Assembly (NCBI GenBank): GCA_028671895.1
Contig: JAPMAC010000231.1
Coordinates: 7,776,001-7,840,000 of the forward strand
Origin: Oenanthe sinensis
Lineage: Eukaryota > Streptophyta > Magnoliopsida > Apiales > Apiaceae
Direction: 5' to 3'
DNA: 64,000 nt
The position numbers and the translations under genes are program-made. The first letter of the stretch is position 1, and each line of letters opens with the position of its first letter. Shown one piece after another: positions 32,974-42,401 of the stretch. The notes beneath the pieces were generated by a model that was not told the origin of the DNA, ran no database searches, and saw only the letters and a list, made by a program, of their open reading frames with translations.

Positions 32974-35900
32974 ATGGCAAACCCAAATTTCACAATTCCC
33001 AAGACCAACTTTGTTAATCTCTCTGCTGATCGAGCAACTGGTAGATTTATTCACTATCAGTTCTGGATTGAATCCCTCAACAACACATCAATCATAAGTC
33101 ACGCGTTAACCGCCTCTCCCATCCTGAATGTCGAAGCCCTTCAAGCTGCTTACTCTACACTAGAGATTCAGGGTGGAAAAGCCAATCCAACAGGACTATC
33201 CTTTACTATTAGTGGTGTCAAATATGAAATCAGTCTGCGGAAGTTCAATGAGTTACTCGGGCTTCCTACAGAAGATTATGCTCCGGAACCCACTATGGAG
33301 GATATGTTGCAATTATTCACGGAGATAGGTTGTCGCCCTCCCACGGGTCCTATCAAGGTAACAAAGGTTAACACCGGTATGCTACCAGCTGAGTGGGATT
33401 ATGTAGTTCAGGCCATTCAGCGCTGCATGTTCCCAAAAGACAAAGACTACAGGCCAATGAACAACAGCTGCCGGGTAATACTATATGGAGTGGCAAACAA
33501 CAGGAGAGTGAATGTGGGCAAACATCTGTTGATTCAGTTACATGAGAGGTGGGCATTGGAGAAAAATGCCTCAAGGAATCCAGAAGATGGTCCAGTCAAA
33601 TGCTGGATGCCAAGATTTCTTCAGATGGTTCTGGATGACGTCCTTTCAGAGGAACACAGAAGAATATTTCAAGGCTCTGAAAGGATGGCATGTTTTGATA
33701 TGACTCTAAAGAGTATCTCCACCATGGAAACCCAGCAAAAGTCAAGACTTTTTGAGTTGCGCCTGACTCCGTACTTCCAGGATCTGCAAGATGAGTATGC
33801 TAGGAGGCATGCTTCTCAGTTTACTGCAGTAGAAGCTGAGAGTAGCGGTAACGAAGCTGAAGGTGGAGATCCAGTGCCTAGAACTTTGGAACAAGCAAGA
33901 ATGGATGTTGATATGGCCGAGGCAAATGTTGCAGAAGCTGGAGCTGACAAGGATGACGATCTTCTTAGTCAGGTACCTATTCTTGCTAATCTTGATCAAT
34001 CATCAATTCAACCTGTTTTCTACAGCCGTGGGTCTGAAAACCCCCAGGCTCTATCCCAGGCTGCAAGCCCTTCTGTTCATAAACGTTCAGCCAGCCCTAA
34101 AACTGGTGATAAAAGGAAGGCAAGCTTATCTGAGTCGAGTGAATCGAGTGGAGGGAGTGTAGGAGTTGAGAGAGTAGTCACTTCAGCAGCTCTGCCACCT
34201 TCAAAGAAGCAAAAGGTGGATTCAAACCCAGTGGCAACTGCACAACCTGTTAAGGCTAGTTCACCTCTCACAGCCACCACACCTCACGCTGGTGGCTCTC
34301 CTCTCCAAATCATTTCAACACATTCGCACTCGCCTAGGCATGTTGGTGAGAGTCAAGAAGGGGGTCCAACTCAACAGCCAATAGGAGCTGGCCCTACCTT
34401 CCCTGAGTTGTCCGCTCAGGGCTCTTTGAGCAATTTCTCGGAAGGGGAATGGCAAACTGAGACTAGCACTTCTGATACTAGTATCTCAGGCAGTTTTAAT
34501 GAGGAAGAGTCTGTCGAATCCAGTACGGATGACGCTTCCTCATCTAAATCAGAAAATAAGTTGCTTGCAGAGCAACGACATCTGGTGACTGGTGGGTCTA
34601 CGCCTCCAGAACAGCCCAGCGAACCAGAAAAGGTTCTAAGTGAACAAGGGGATGACATGGTCATAACGTCATCTCCCGTCGTAGACACAGCGCTTAAAGG
34701 CTCAGTCTCACTGACCGATATCGCCGACCAACTCACCGCTAGTCCCCAGCGATTAGTGGATGAGGCTCTAGTACTGTTAGGCTCTAAACACGAGGGAGAG
34801 ACAGGGAGAGTAGATCCCTTCTTTTTAGGGATCTTGAGTGAAACAGAACCCGACGAGAGTAAACAGTCTAACCCAAGCCAAACACCGTCCCCCAAATTGC
34901 AGGATTTAGTGAAGAAAGTGGAGGCTTTGGAGGCTGGAGTTGCTGGTGTTACTGCTGCTGTCTCTTCTCACTCTGGAAGGTTGGAGGTTGGAGCTCAGTT
35001 CATGGAGAACCTGATTGTCGTCCAAAATCAGATGATTGACAAGATAAATAATCTTGGATTGGCACAGGTGGAGGTTGGGAGGTCAGTAGATGATGTCACT
35101 TATGGCATGTCTCAGGTTTGGACGAAACTGAATGAACTGCTTGATGCTGTCTTTGGACGTAACAAGGATGGACCTGGTCCTTCAACTGGTGGTGGTGGTG
35201 ACGATAATAATGATGATGATGCTCCTGCTGAGGATAACACACCTAAGGGGGAGAAAGAGGATCAGGGTCTGAAAAAGCTGACTAGTAAGGGTCCGGTGAT
35301 CGAGTCCTCAAACAAATCTGGTGAAAAGGTGGAGGAGGCTCAACCGGCTCTTAAGGACAAAGGCAAGCAGAAGATGGTAGCTGAAGAAGAAGCTGAGAAA
35401 GAAACACCTCTTGTTGATGCATTTATGGGAGACTTTATTGAAGATTCTGATGATGACGAGATGGATGTAGAAGCCTTAGTGGCAAGGAGGTCGAGACTCG
35501 AGCAACGAGCAAGAGAATGGGAACAAGAAAGAGGTCTAAATCCTGGCGGATCTGGCGCAGGAGTTGCAGGTGATGCAGGAGACCACTCGGTTGCTGACGA
35601 GCATGTTCCAGAAGAAGAAGTTGATGAAGCGGAGATGCAAGGAGAAATTTTCAGGGAAGCCAGAGAAAGAGTAAATGAAGAAGTTCTACAAGGGATAGTT
35701 GAAAAAGAACTAATGGCAAAGGAGAAGAGAGCGGCTCAGAAAACTCAGCATGAGTATGAAATGAAAAAGATCAAAGATCCTAAGGTCCAGGCTGACATAA
35801 GGAGGGAAGGTCCCGAGTGGGACAAGGCTAGAGAAGCCTTAGCTGGACCAAGAGCCTATGCTCATGACTCAGGAAGATTGAGCTTTCTTCTTCATAAGCT

Positions 35901-37104
35901 AGAAAATCTAAACCCTGGGCTGCTGAATTATCTAAATTGCATAAGACAGGGATGCACCTCCGTACAAGTCATATTCAAGGAGAAGGCATGGAATCTGATG
36001 ATCACTTGGACACCCATAACAAAAATCGGGCCGTGTATGGTGGATGAAGCTTTCTTCCAAGAAAGGGGTGCAAGTGAACTGGTAGAATTCGCTCACAAGG
36101 TAGACACCTCTGTCAAGACTGGAGTGCTGTTTAAGGAGAAATTGTTGAAGATGGCTGAAGACAGAGGGGTTGACATCATTCTAAATCCCTACCAGATCAG
36201 ATATGTCCATGACAAGGTCTTGAGGATCGTAAATCTGCATGACTCGAAACTAACTCCGAGCGGAAATGTGCTGAAGGCAGTTGCAAAGCTAGTTCTCTCT
36301 AAGGGTTTTCTAACAAAGGAAAAGAAGCTGGTGGCTAAGGACTTGGAGAAGCTGATAAGAAGGCAAGATACTAGATACAAGTTGCCTGAAGCTACACTAC
36401 CAGTGGTTAAGAAGGAACCTGAAGACTATGCATTCGAGCTGCAAAACGAGGCAATAAGAGAGCATGTGCAAAGATACGGAGATCCAAGGATAGACATTCC
36501 AGAAGAAGGGGAAATAAGGAAGGAAGCTAGTGCAGTGGTTAGTGCAAATGTCAAGTTTGTCAAGAGCAAAGCTGAGAATGAGAATGATCTGCTGATCTAT
36601 ACAGACAAGCATAAGGTGGAAACCATCATTGAAATCAAGTACGACATCTTTGCAGAACACAGTTATGAAACACTGTGTAGTATAAGAGAATTGATTGAGG
36701 AGATGGATGATATTGACGAGTTTGATCAGGATTATCTGAGGGTCACGTTTGATAACTTCTGTAAGAGAAGACAACAACTTGATATTCAGAGGCTACAGCA
36801 ATGCACCACCGCTATTGTCATTGGATACCCTAAGCAGCTGGTCATACGGATGAAAGGGGAAAAGGGGTACCCTGACAAAGTCACAAAGCTGAGGTTTGAA
36901 GACATTCCCACGAAGCTTACCACTCGCAGCATGGTTGAAAGGTGGTTGAGGTTGTTTCGAAATTACAAGATCAGAAATCATGTGGAAGCAGAAGGACTTA
37001 ATCTTCTCAAGAAAAGAATGGATGAAGTCTGCAACCCTGAGTTCATGAAGAAAGAAAAAGCAGCCAAGAAGAAAGCCCGTGAGGAAGAGGAGCGCAAGAA
37101 ATAA
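32974..37104 (+). CDS. E5 accessory ORF, 1,376 aa, function unknown
   Basis: The start ATG at 32974 (AAAATGGC) has good plant context; the frame is open further upstream but without an ATG. Residues 1 to about 260 form a folded-looking domain with SGVKYEISLRKFNELLGLP and RFLQMVLDDVL, homologous to parts of the E2 and E6 accessory ORFs. About 270-620 is Ser/Pro/Glu-rich and probably disordered. A coiled coil follows (about 635-725), then an Asp-rich linker (DDDNND-like), a helical charged region, a second folded region (about 955-1320) and a Lys/Arg-rich end. I see no signal peptide, no membrane segment and no catalytic motif. SIRE elements are known for an envelope-like ORF here, but this sequence does not look like an envelope protein. 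The intact frame suggests recent selection. Confidence 0.85.
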   Translation: MANPNFTIPKTNFVNLSADRATGRFIHYQFWIESLNNTSIISHALTASPILNVEALQAAYSTLEIQGGKANPTGLSFTISGVKYEISLRKFNELLGLPTEDYAPEPTMEDMLQLFTEIGCRPPTGPIKVTKVNTGMLPAEWDYVVQAIQRCMFPKDKDYRPMNNSCRVILYGVANNRRVNVGKHLLIQLHERWALEKNASRNPEDGPVKCWMPRFLQMVLDDVLSEEHRRIFQGSERMACFDMTLKSISTMETQQKSRLFELRLTPYFQDLQDEYARRHASQFTAVEAESSGNEAEGGDPVPRTLEQARMDVDMAEANVAEAGADKDDDLLSQVPILANLDQSSIQPVFYSRGSENPQALSQAASPSVHKRSASPKTGDKRKASLSESSESSGGSVGVERVVTSAALPPSKKQKVDSNPVATAQPVKASSPLTATTPHAGGSPLQIISTHSHSPRHVGESQEGGPTQQPIGAGPTFPELSAQGSLSNFSEGEWQTETSTSDTSISGSFNEEESVESSTDDASSSKSENKLLAEQRHLVTGGSTPPEQPSEPEKVLSEQGDDMVITSSPVVDTALKGSVSLTDIADQLTASPQRLVDEALVLLGSKHEGETGRVDPFFLGILSETEPDESKQSNPSQTPSPKLQDLVKKVEALEAGVAGVTAAVSSHSGRLEVGAQFMENLIVVQNQMIDKINNLGLAQVEVGRSVDDVTYGMSQVWTKLNELLDAVFGRNKDGPGPSTGGGGDDNNDDDAPAEDNTPKGEKEDQGLKKLTSKGPVIESSNKSGEKVEEAQPALKDKGKQKMVAEEEAEKETPLVDAFMGDFIEDSDDDEMDVEALVARRSRLEQRAREWEQERGLNPGGSGAGVAGDAGDHSVADEHVPEEEVDEAEMQGEIFREARERVNEEVLQGIVEKELMAKEKRAAQKTQHEYEMKKIKDPKVQADIRREGPEWDKAREALAGPRAYAHDSGRLSFLLHKLENLNPGLLNYLNCIRQGCTSVQVIFKEKAWNLMITWTPITKIGPCMVDEAFFQERGASELVEFAHKVDTSVKTGVLFKEKLLKMAEDRGVDIILNPYQIRYVHDKVLRIVNLHDSKLTPSGNVLKAVAKLVLSKGFLTKEKKLVAKDLEKLIRRQDTRYKLPEATLPVVKKEPEDYAFELQNEAIREHVQRYGDPRIDIPEEGEIRKEASAVVSANVKFVKSKAENENDLLIYTDKHKVETIIEIKYDIFAEHSYETLCSIRELIEEMDDIDEFDQDYLRVTFDNFCKRRQQLDIQRLQQCTTAIVIGYPKQLVIRMKGEKGYPDKVTKLRFEDIPTKLTTRSMVERWLRLFRNYKIRNHVEAEGLNLLKKRMDEVCNPEFMKKEKAAKKKAREEEERKK

Positions 37105-37564
37105 AAGTTTTAATGTATCATGCTTGTAATATTTCTTTGCGTTGTAATTTGTTTTCTTGTTTTCCTGCATTGTAAAAATATATTATCTGTTGTCTTGTGT
37201 AGTGTAAGGTAGAAGTTAGTTAGCTAAGTGTCTTGAAACTGGTTTATATTAGGCATCAATTATTTCGCGAAGTTAGGCGGTGGTAATACTGCTAAAAGGA
37301 CTTCAGAAGGATAATTGAAGATTGAGTGGACCGTGCTCTTAAAGTACTTAGAGAAAATCTCTAGAAGAGCATGAAGCCATTTAATCGAGCCAACAGGTGT
37401 CCAATTTTGGCACTTGAAGTATCAGTAATAGACATGAAGTTAATTAATCAAGCCAAGCATTATGCAAGTTGACATGATCTTTTATGAATGTTATTTTATC
37501 TTTTTCAGTCCCTGTTTAGTTGAGTTATCCTCATTGTGAATTTGGTTGTCATTGTTAGACAATC
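37105..37564 (+). other. E5 3' untranslated region
   Basis: Between the accessory ORF stop and the polypurine tract there is AT-rich noncoding sequence with no repeat or frame of note. Confidence 0.6.
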
Positions 37565-37578
37565 AAATAGGGGGAGAT
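37565..37578 (+). other. E5 polypurine tract
   Basis: AAATAGGGGGAGAT directly before the 3' LTR start TGAAAGG. Confidence 0.9.
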
Positions 37579-38901
37579 TGAAAGGCATAGGTGTACTAAC
37601 TTGTAACACTTAATTATTTTGTAACTCAACTAAGTAAAAGATAAAACAACAGCAAAACAAGAGAAACTGAAGAAGCACATGGAATCAATCAACTGAAGAA
37701 ATGGTAATGATACTTGGTAACTACAAGTAACTAATTTGGTTAATCAAGGATGCATAAGTGAGAAGAAGTTCAATCTGAGTATTGCTCATGCCCTAACTTA
37801 TCTAATGGAGAATCAAATTAATGTCAAGGAAGTATCAAGAAGGCCAAAGTGATTTCATGTAATGTATATCAACATCTGGATAATGTAAAGGTTAATCAAC
37901 AAATGAGAACTGACATTCAGAAGCAAGAACCCCTACAAGACTAGTCACTTATGAACCAGACCATTGCATCAAGTGTCAGGACATTGGAGGCAAGTTCGTG
38001 TCAGTAATAGAAGATCTCATTTGAATTGAGTGAGGAAAAGAAATTGAAGAAGCTAAGGAAACTTGCTCACAAAGGTTAATTCTCAATTAGTCACTAAAGA
38101 AGGTCAACATTGGATGTGTGCATATTTGCCAAGGCAAATGTCGATCCACAGCAGATCGAGATGCGGGTCGAGATTTACAAGTGAAGTAAAACACTGCAAA
38201 GGCAAATCTCGATCCAGGCGATAGATCGAGATCGAGATTCTCCCAGATCGAGATCGAGATTTTCACAGACGGAGATCGAGATCCTCATAGATCGAGATCG
38301 AGATTCTCCCAGATCGAGATCGAGATTTTCACAGACCGAGATCGAGATCCTCATAGATCGAGATCGAGATTCTCCCAGATCGAGATCGAGATTTTCACAG
38401 ATCGAGATCGAGATGGGTCCAGGTGAAGATCGAGATGCGGGTAGAAATGTAACATTTAATGTTCAAGGGACAAGTGGCTTATTATGAACGGTTGATCCAG
38501 AGTTGTTGGGAAAGTACTTTTTGTTGTCGAAGTCCTGATTGGGCCACGTACACAAAAAGGACAAGATCAAGACTACATGACATTATAAAAGCAGCACTTT
38601 GTTTTTTATTTAAAAAAAAGACTTGTATCTCTGTATTTTCGACGATAATTTTTTAAGAGAGAGCATTTACTGTAAAACAAAAAGTGAGAGAGAGAGGATC
38701 AGTTGAATCTAGCTTTAATTGCTGTATTTATTGTTCAACTGATCATGATGCTTTTATGAATGTTGTAGCAAATCCATCAATGAATATAATGATATATTCT
38801 TGAAATTCTGAGTCATCATTTATTACTTGCACATTGTTTATTCTCTCATAAATTTTAAACAGTTGTATTCACCCCCCCTCTACAACACTTTGGACCTAAC
38901 A
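37579..38901 (+). repeat. E5 3' LTR, 1,323 bp
   Basis: Nearly identical to 24180-25501, with about five substitutions and one extra A in an A-run near 38612. It is followed by the target duplication ACCTT. The GATCGAGATC array here spans about 38143-38446 and the TATA box is at 38584-38590. Confidence 0.96.
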
Positions 38902-40452
38902 ACCTTCCTAGGGTGATAGTTAATGGAACAATCATAATCCTTTATCAGCTCTAGCCACCTTCTCTGCCTCATGTTTAGTTCTTTCTGAGTGAAGATGTAC
39001 TTAAGGCTCTTATGATCGGTGTAGATCTCAAATCTCTCTCCATATAGGTAATGTCTCCAGATCTTTAACGCGAAAACTATCGCAGCTAACTCAAGGTCGT
39101 GAGTTGGGTACCTTAATTCATACTCCTTCAGTTGTCTGGATGCATAAGCAATTACCTTGCCATGTTGCATCAATACACAGCCAAGTCCTTTATGAGATAG
39201 GTCACTATAAATCACAAAATCTCCTTTCTCATCAGGTAGAGCTAGCACTGGTGCAGTAATCAACCTCTTCTTCAGTTCTTGAAAACTCTCTTCGCATTTA
39301 TCAGTCCATTCAAACTTCTCAGTCTGGCGGGTGAGCCTTGTCAGCGGAGTAGCTATCTTGGCAAAATCCTGTATAAACCTCCAATAATATCCGGCTAGTC
39401 CCACAAAACTTCTTACTTCCGTTGGCGTTGTCGGCCTTTCCCAGTTGGAAATAGCTTCAATATTAGAAGGGTCTACTAACACACCATTACTACTAACTAC
39501 ATATCCCAAAAATTGCACTTCTTTCAACCAAAACTCGCATTTCGAAAATTTAGCATACAGCTTCTCTCTTCTCAATATTTCTAAAACTGTCCTCAAATGC
39601 TCAGCATGCTCTTCCTGTGTCCTTGAATAAATCAAGATATCATCAATGAAGACTATAACAAACTTATCTAAATATTTCTTGAAAACTCAGTTTATCAAGT
39701 CCATAAAGGCGGCAGGGGCGTTGGTCAATCCAAAGGACATCACCAAAAATTCATAATGGCCATATCGGGTGCGGAACGCCGTCTTTGGAACATCCTCAGG
39801 TTTGATCTTTAATTGGTGATATCCAGTTCTCAGGTCAATCTTTGAAAAGTAGACCGCATCCTTCAGCTGGTCAAACAGATCATCAATCCTGGGTAAAGGG
39901 TACTTATTCTTGATGGTTAGTTTGTTGAGTTCTCGGTAGTTTATGCATAACCTCATACTCTCATCCTTTTTCTTAACAAATAACACTGGTGCACCCCATG
40001 GGGACACACTTGGTCATTCCTTTCTTCAACAACTCCTATAGCTGGGTGGTTAATTCCTTCATTTCCACAGGGGCTAGTCGGTAAGGAGCTTTTGATACTG
40101 GTGCCGATCCTAGCGCTAATTCTATAGTAAATTCTATATCTCTGTCAGGTGGTAGCCCTGGAAGATCTTCTGGAAATACATCCTCAAATTCATTGACCAT
40201 TGTTATGTCACTTATATTGGGTACATTCTTTTCTTTATCTACTACATAGGCTAGATAGGCCTCACTCCCTTGGCGCAATAACCTCTTAACTTGCATCCTG
40301 GTCAAGAACTTCTTGGTCTGTCTCTGCCCTCGAAATACCACTTCCTTCTGATTAGGTAACTTCATCCTTACCTTCTTTCCCCTACAATCTATGCTAGCTC
40401 CACAACTGGCCAACCAGTCCATTCCTAATATGACATCAAATTCTCCCAACAC
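38902..40452 (-). pseudogene. pol: E4 pol, N-terminal part (RT and most of RNase H)
   Basis: On the minus strand from about 40452: end of protease (EFDVILGMDWLASCGA), linker (FEDVFPEDLPGLPPDRDIEF), RT (40007-39560) with PLPRIDDLFDQL, IDLRTGYHQL and FIDDILIYS, and RNase H (39250-38905) with VIYSDLSHKGLGCVLMQ and YTDHKSLKY, cut by E5 just after NYHPRK. Damage: stop at about 40036, a frameshift near 40010, and a stop at 39687 in the position of an Arg of the family motif. Removing E5 and one copy of its duplication puts this frame in register with 24173 downward. Confidence 0.92.
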
Positions 40453-40850
40453 AAAAAGAATTAAATCAACGTTGAATCGCTGCCCTTCTATTTCTAATTC
40501 ACAGTTAGTGCATATCTAACTGACATGAATGACTTCCCGATTAGCTATTTCTACTCATAGGGAGTTTCTTAGCGGTTGTATTTTAAGGTTCCATTTATTC
40601 ACAAAATCTCGAGATATGTAAGACTTGGTTGCTCTGGAATCAAATAAAACATTTGCATGGATGGAATTGAGTAAAAGTGTACCTGCAATAACATCTGTGT
40701 GCTTCACAACATCTTTTACTGTCATATTGAAGGTTCTGGCCGTAGGGGTCTTATTGGAAACGACCCCGCTTTGCTTTGACATCGCTAGCTGGGGTGACTT
40801 ACAGTCCTTCCTTAGGTGCCCAAGTTGACCGCAGTTGTAGCAAGCAAGGC
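40453..40850 (-). pseudogene. E4 protease region
   Basis: The stretch 40782-40555 on the minus strand reads TARTFNMTVKD, then VIAGTLLLNSIHANVLFDSR and SYISRDFV. The family active site is LFDSGAT, here LFDSRAT, so the catalytic Gly neighbour is changed. Two stops (about 40555 and 40517) separate it from the LGMDW region at 40450. Confidence 0.8.
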
Positions 40851-41997
40851 TATTCCGGGGGAAATTATTTGCAAAATGCCCTACTCGTCCGCACTTGTAA
40901 CATGTAACTCATGTCTTACTGCATACGCCCAGATGTCTCCTTCCACACGTCTTGCATTCTGGCAATGGGGGTCGTGACTGGTTTGAGCGCGACACCCTGG
41001 GCTTCACTCTGCCTTGATTGACACTTCCACTATCAGCCTTTTTGAATCCGGAACTTTTTTCAAAATAAGATCCTTGTCCCCATTTACTTTTGTTGGGGAA
41101 ATTTCCAATTGATGAACCTCCCTTATGACTCTCTACCTTCCTCTTTTTCTCATTTTTCTCTTTACGGAACTGATCACTACAAGCTTCTACGATCGAAGCC
41201 TTCTGCACCAGCGTAGCATAATCAGTCAGCTCAAGCATCGCCACCTGACTCTGAATCCAATGTTTTAACCCTTGCTGAAACCTTCTGGCCCGCTTCTCTT
41301 CTGTATTCACAAAATCTGGTACAAATCGAGACAATTCAGTAAACTTGGCTTTATATTCTGCTACCGTCATATCATTCTGCTTTAATTCTAGAAATTTTAT
41401 CTCTATTTGATTCTCCATATACCTTGGGAAATATTTTTCGAAAAACAACTGAGTGAATCTTTCCCAAACTATCACTCCCTCTCCCTCCATGTTCTTCTTA
41501 GCTTCCCATCAGAAGTTAGCCTCCCTTTTTAGAAGGTAAGTGGCAAAGACTGTCTTCTGCCCCTCCTCTACTTGCAATATTTCAAATGCTTTTTCCATCT
41601 CCTTTAACCAGGATCTCGCCTCAACCGGGTCAACACTCCCTTGGAACTCGGGTGGCCTCAAAGATTTAAAAGCTCTAAAAGCGTTGTCCGCTGTGTTGCG
41701 GGGAGCTGGGGATGGTTGGATTGGGTTAGGGTTGACATGCTCCCTTAGAAAGTTCATAAACAGATTCATGAGGTCTGCATTCTGGTTTTCCCCTTGGTGG
41801 GCTTGGTCTTGATCTTCCTCCTATTCACTCTGGTTCTGATTTTGGCTATGACCCGAGTCACATGAACTTACATAATCCTCCTCTTCAAACTCCTCATCAT
41901 CAAACTCATTACGGTCCTCAGGTTCACTGTCATTCTCATGGATACTTGGCTCCTCCTGTATCTCAGGGTTTGACCTGGTGTGCCTCTTTGGTGGCAT
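40850..41997 (-). pseudogene. gag: E4 gag
   Basis: The start chosen is the ATG at 41997 (MPPKRHTRSN), typical for Tekay gag; the frame upstream lacks an ATG. The N-terminus is acidic. A stop at about 41821 and another at 41509 interrupt it. The gag core lies at 41760-41160 (SLRPPEFQGSVDPVEARSWL, FEKYFPRYMENQ, ELSRFVPDFV, RFQQGLKHWIQ). A knuckle CKTCGRRHLGVC is at about 40920; after a stop there follow CYKCGRVGHFANNF, where the last Cys is lost, and the intact CYNCGQLGHLRKDC (about 40840). It would have formed the particle. Confidence 0.88.
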
Positions 41998-42401
41998 TGT
42001 TCTAATACAATCAAACAATACCCATTAATTACTGGTATAGATTACTATATCATTTGTCACAAGAAACAATCATATAAATAGTGATTTTCAACTATAGTAT
42101 TATCCATTTAACACAGTTATGTAATGGTTTTCATTCAATTTCTATATCCAAGATAAGAGTGCATATGATACTAAAAACAAAATAAACGGCATCTGAAAAG
42201 AACTGATCATCATATATATACATCATTTTCGGTTACATCCTTTATCACTGAGTCTGAGTACAACCAAAAGTAAGTCAGCTGAGCTATCTTCTAGTCAGAA
42301 TGGGAATACTATTATGTACACAAAAGACTACTCCCACAAAAACGGCATATCATACATAATGCCAAAATCTGATACTAGAAGACTATGTCATCCTATAGAA
42401 A

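Larger units (their letters stand above)
24180..38901 (+). mobile_element. E5: intact SIRE-like Ty1/copia element, 14.7 kb
   Basis: LTRs at 24180-25501 and 37579-38901 are flanked by a perfect duplication ACCTT (24175-24179 and 38902-38906). Inside are a tRNA-Met-type primer site, gag, pol, a motif array with TATA, a 1,376-codon accessory ORF and a polypurine tract. By eye the LTRs differ by about five substitutions and one single-base indel (about 0.4 percent), so insertion was recent. It sits within the RNase H coding region of E4. At 14.7 kb it is long for a Ty1/copia element, because of the accessory ORF. Confidence 0.96.

Noticed and set aside
34416..34895. Minus-strand frame of 159 codons within the E5 accessory ORF
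   Set aside because: Shadow of the Ser-rich disordered region on the + strand.
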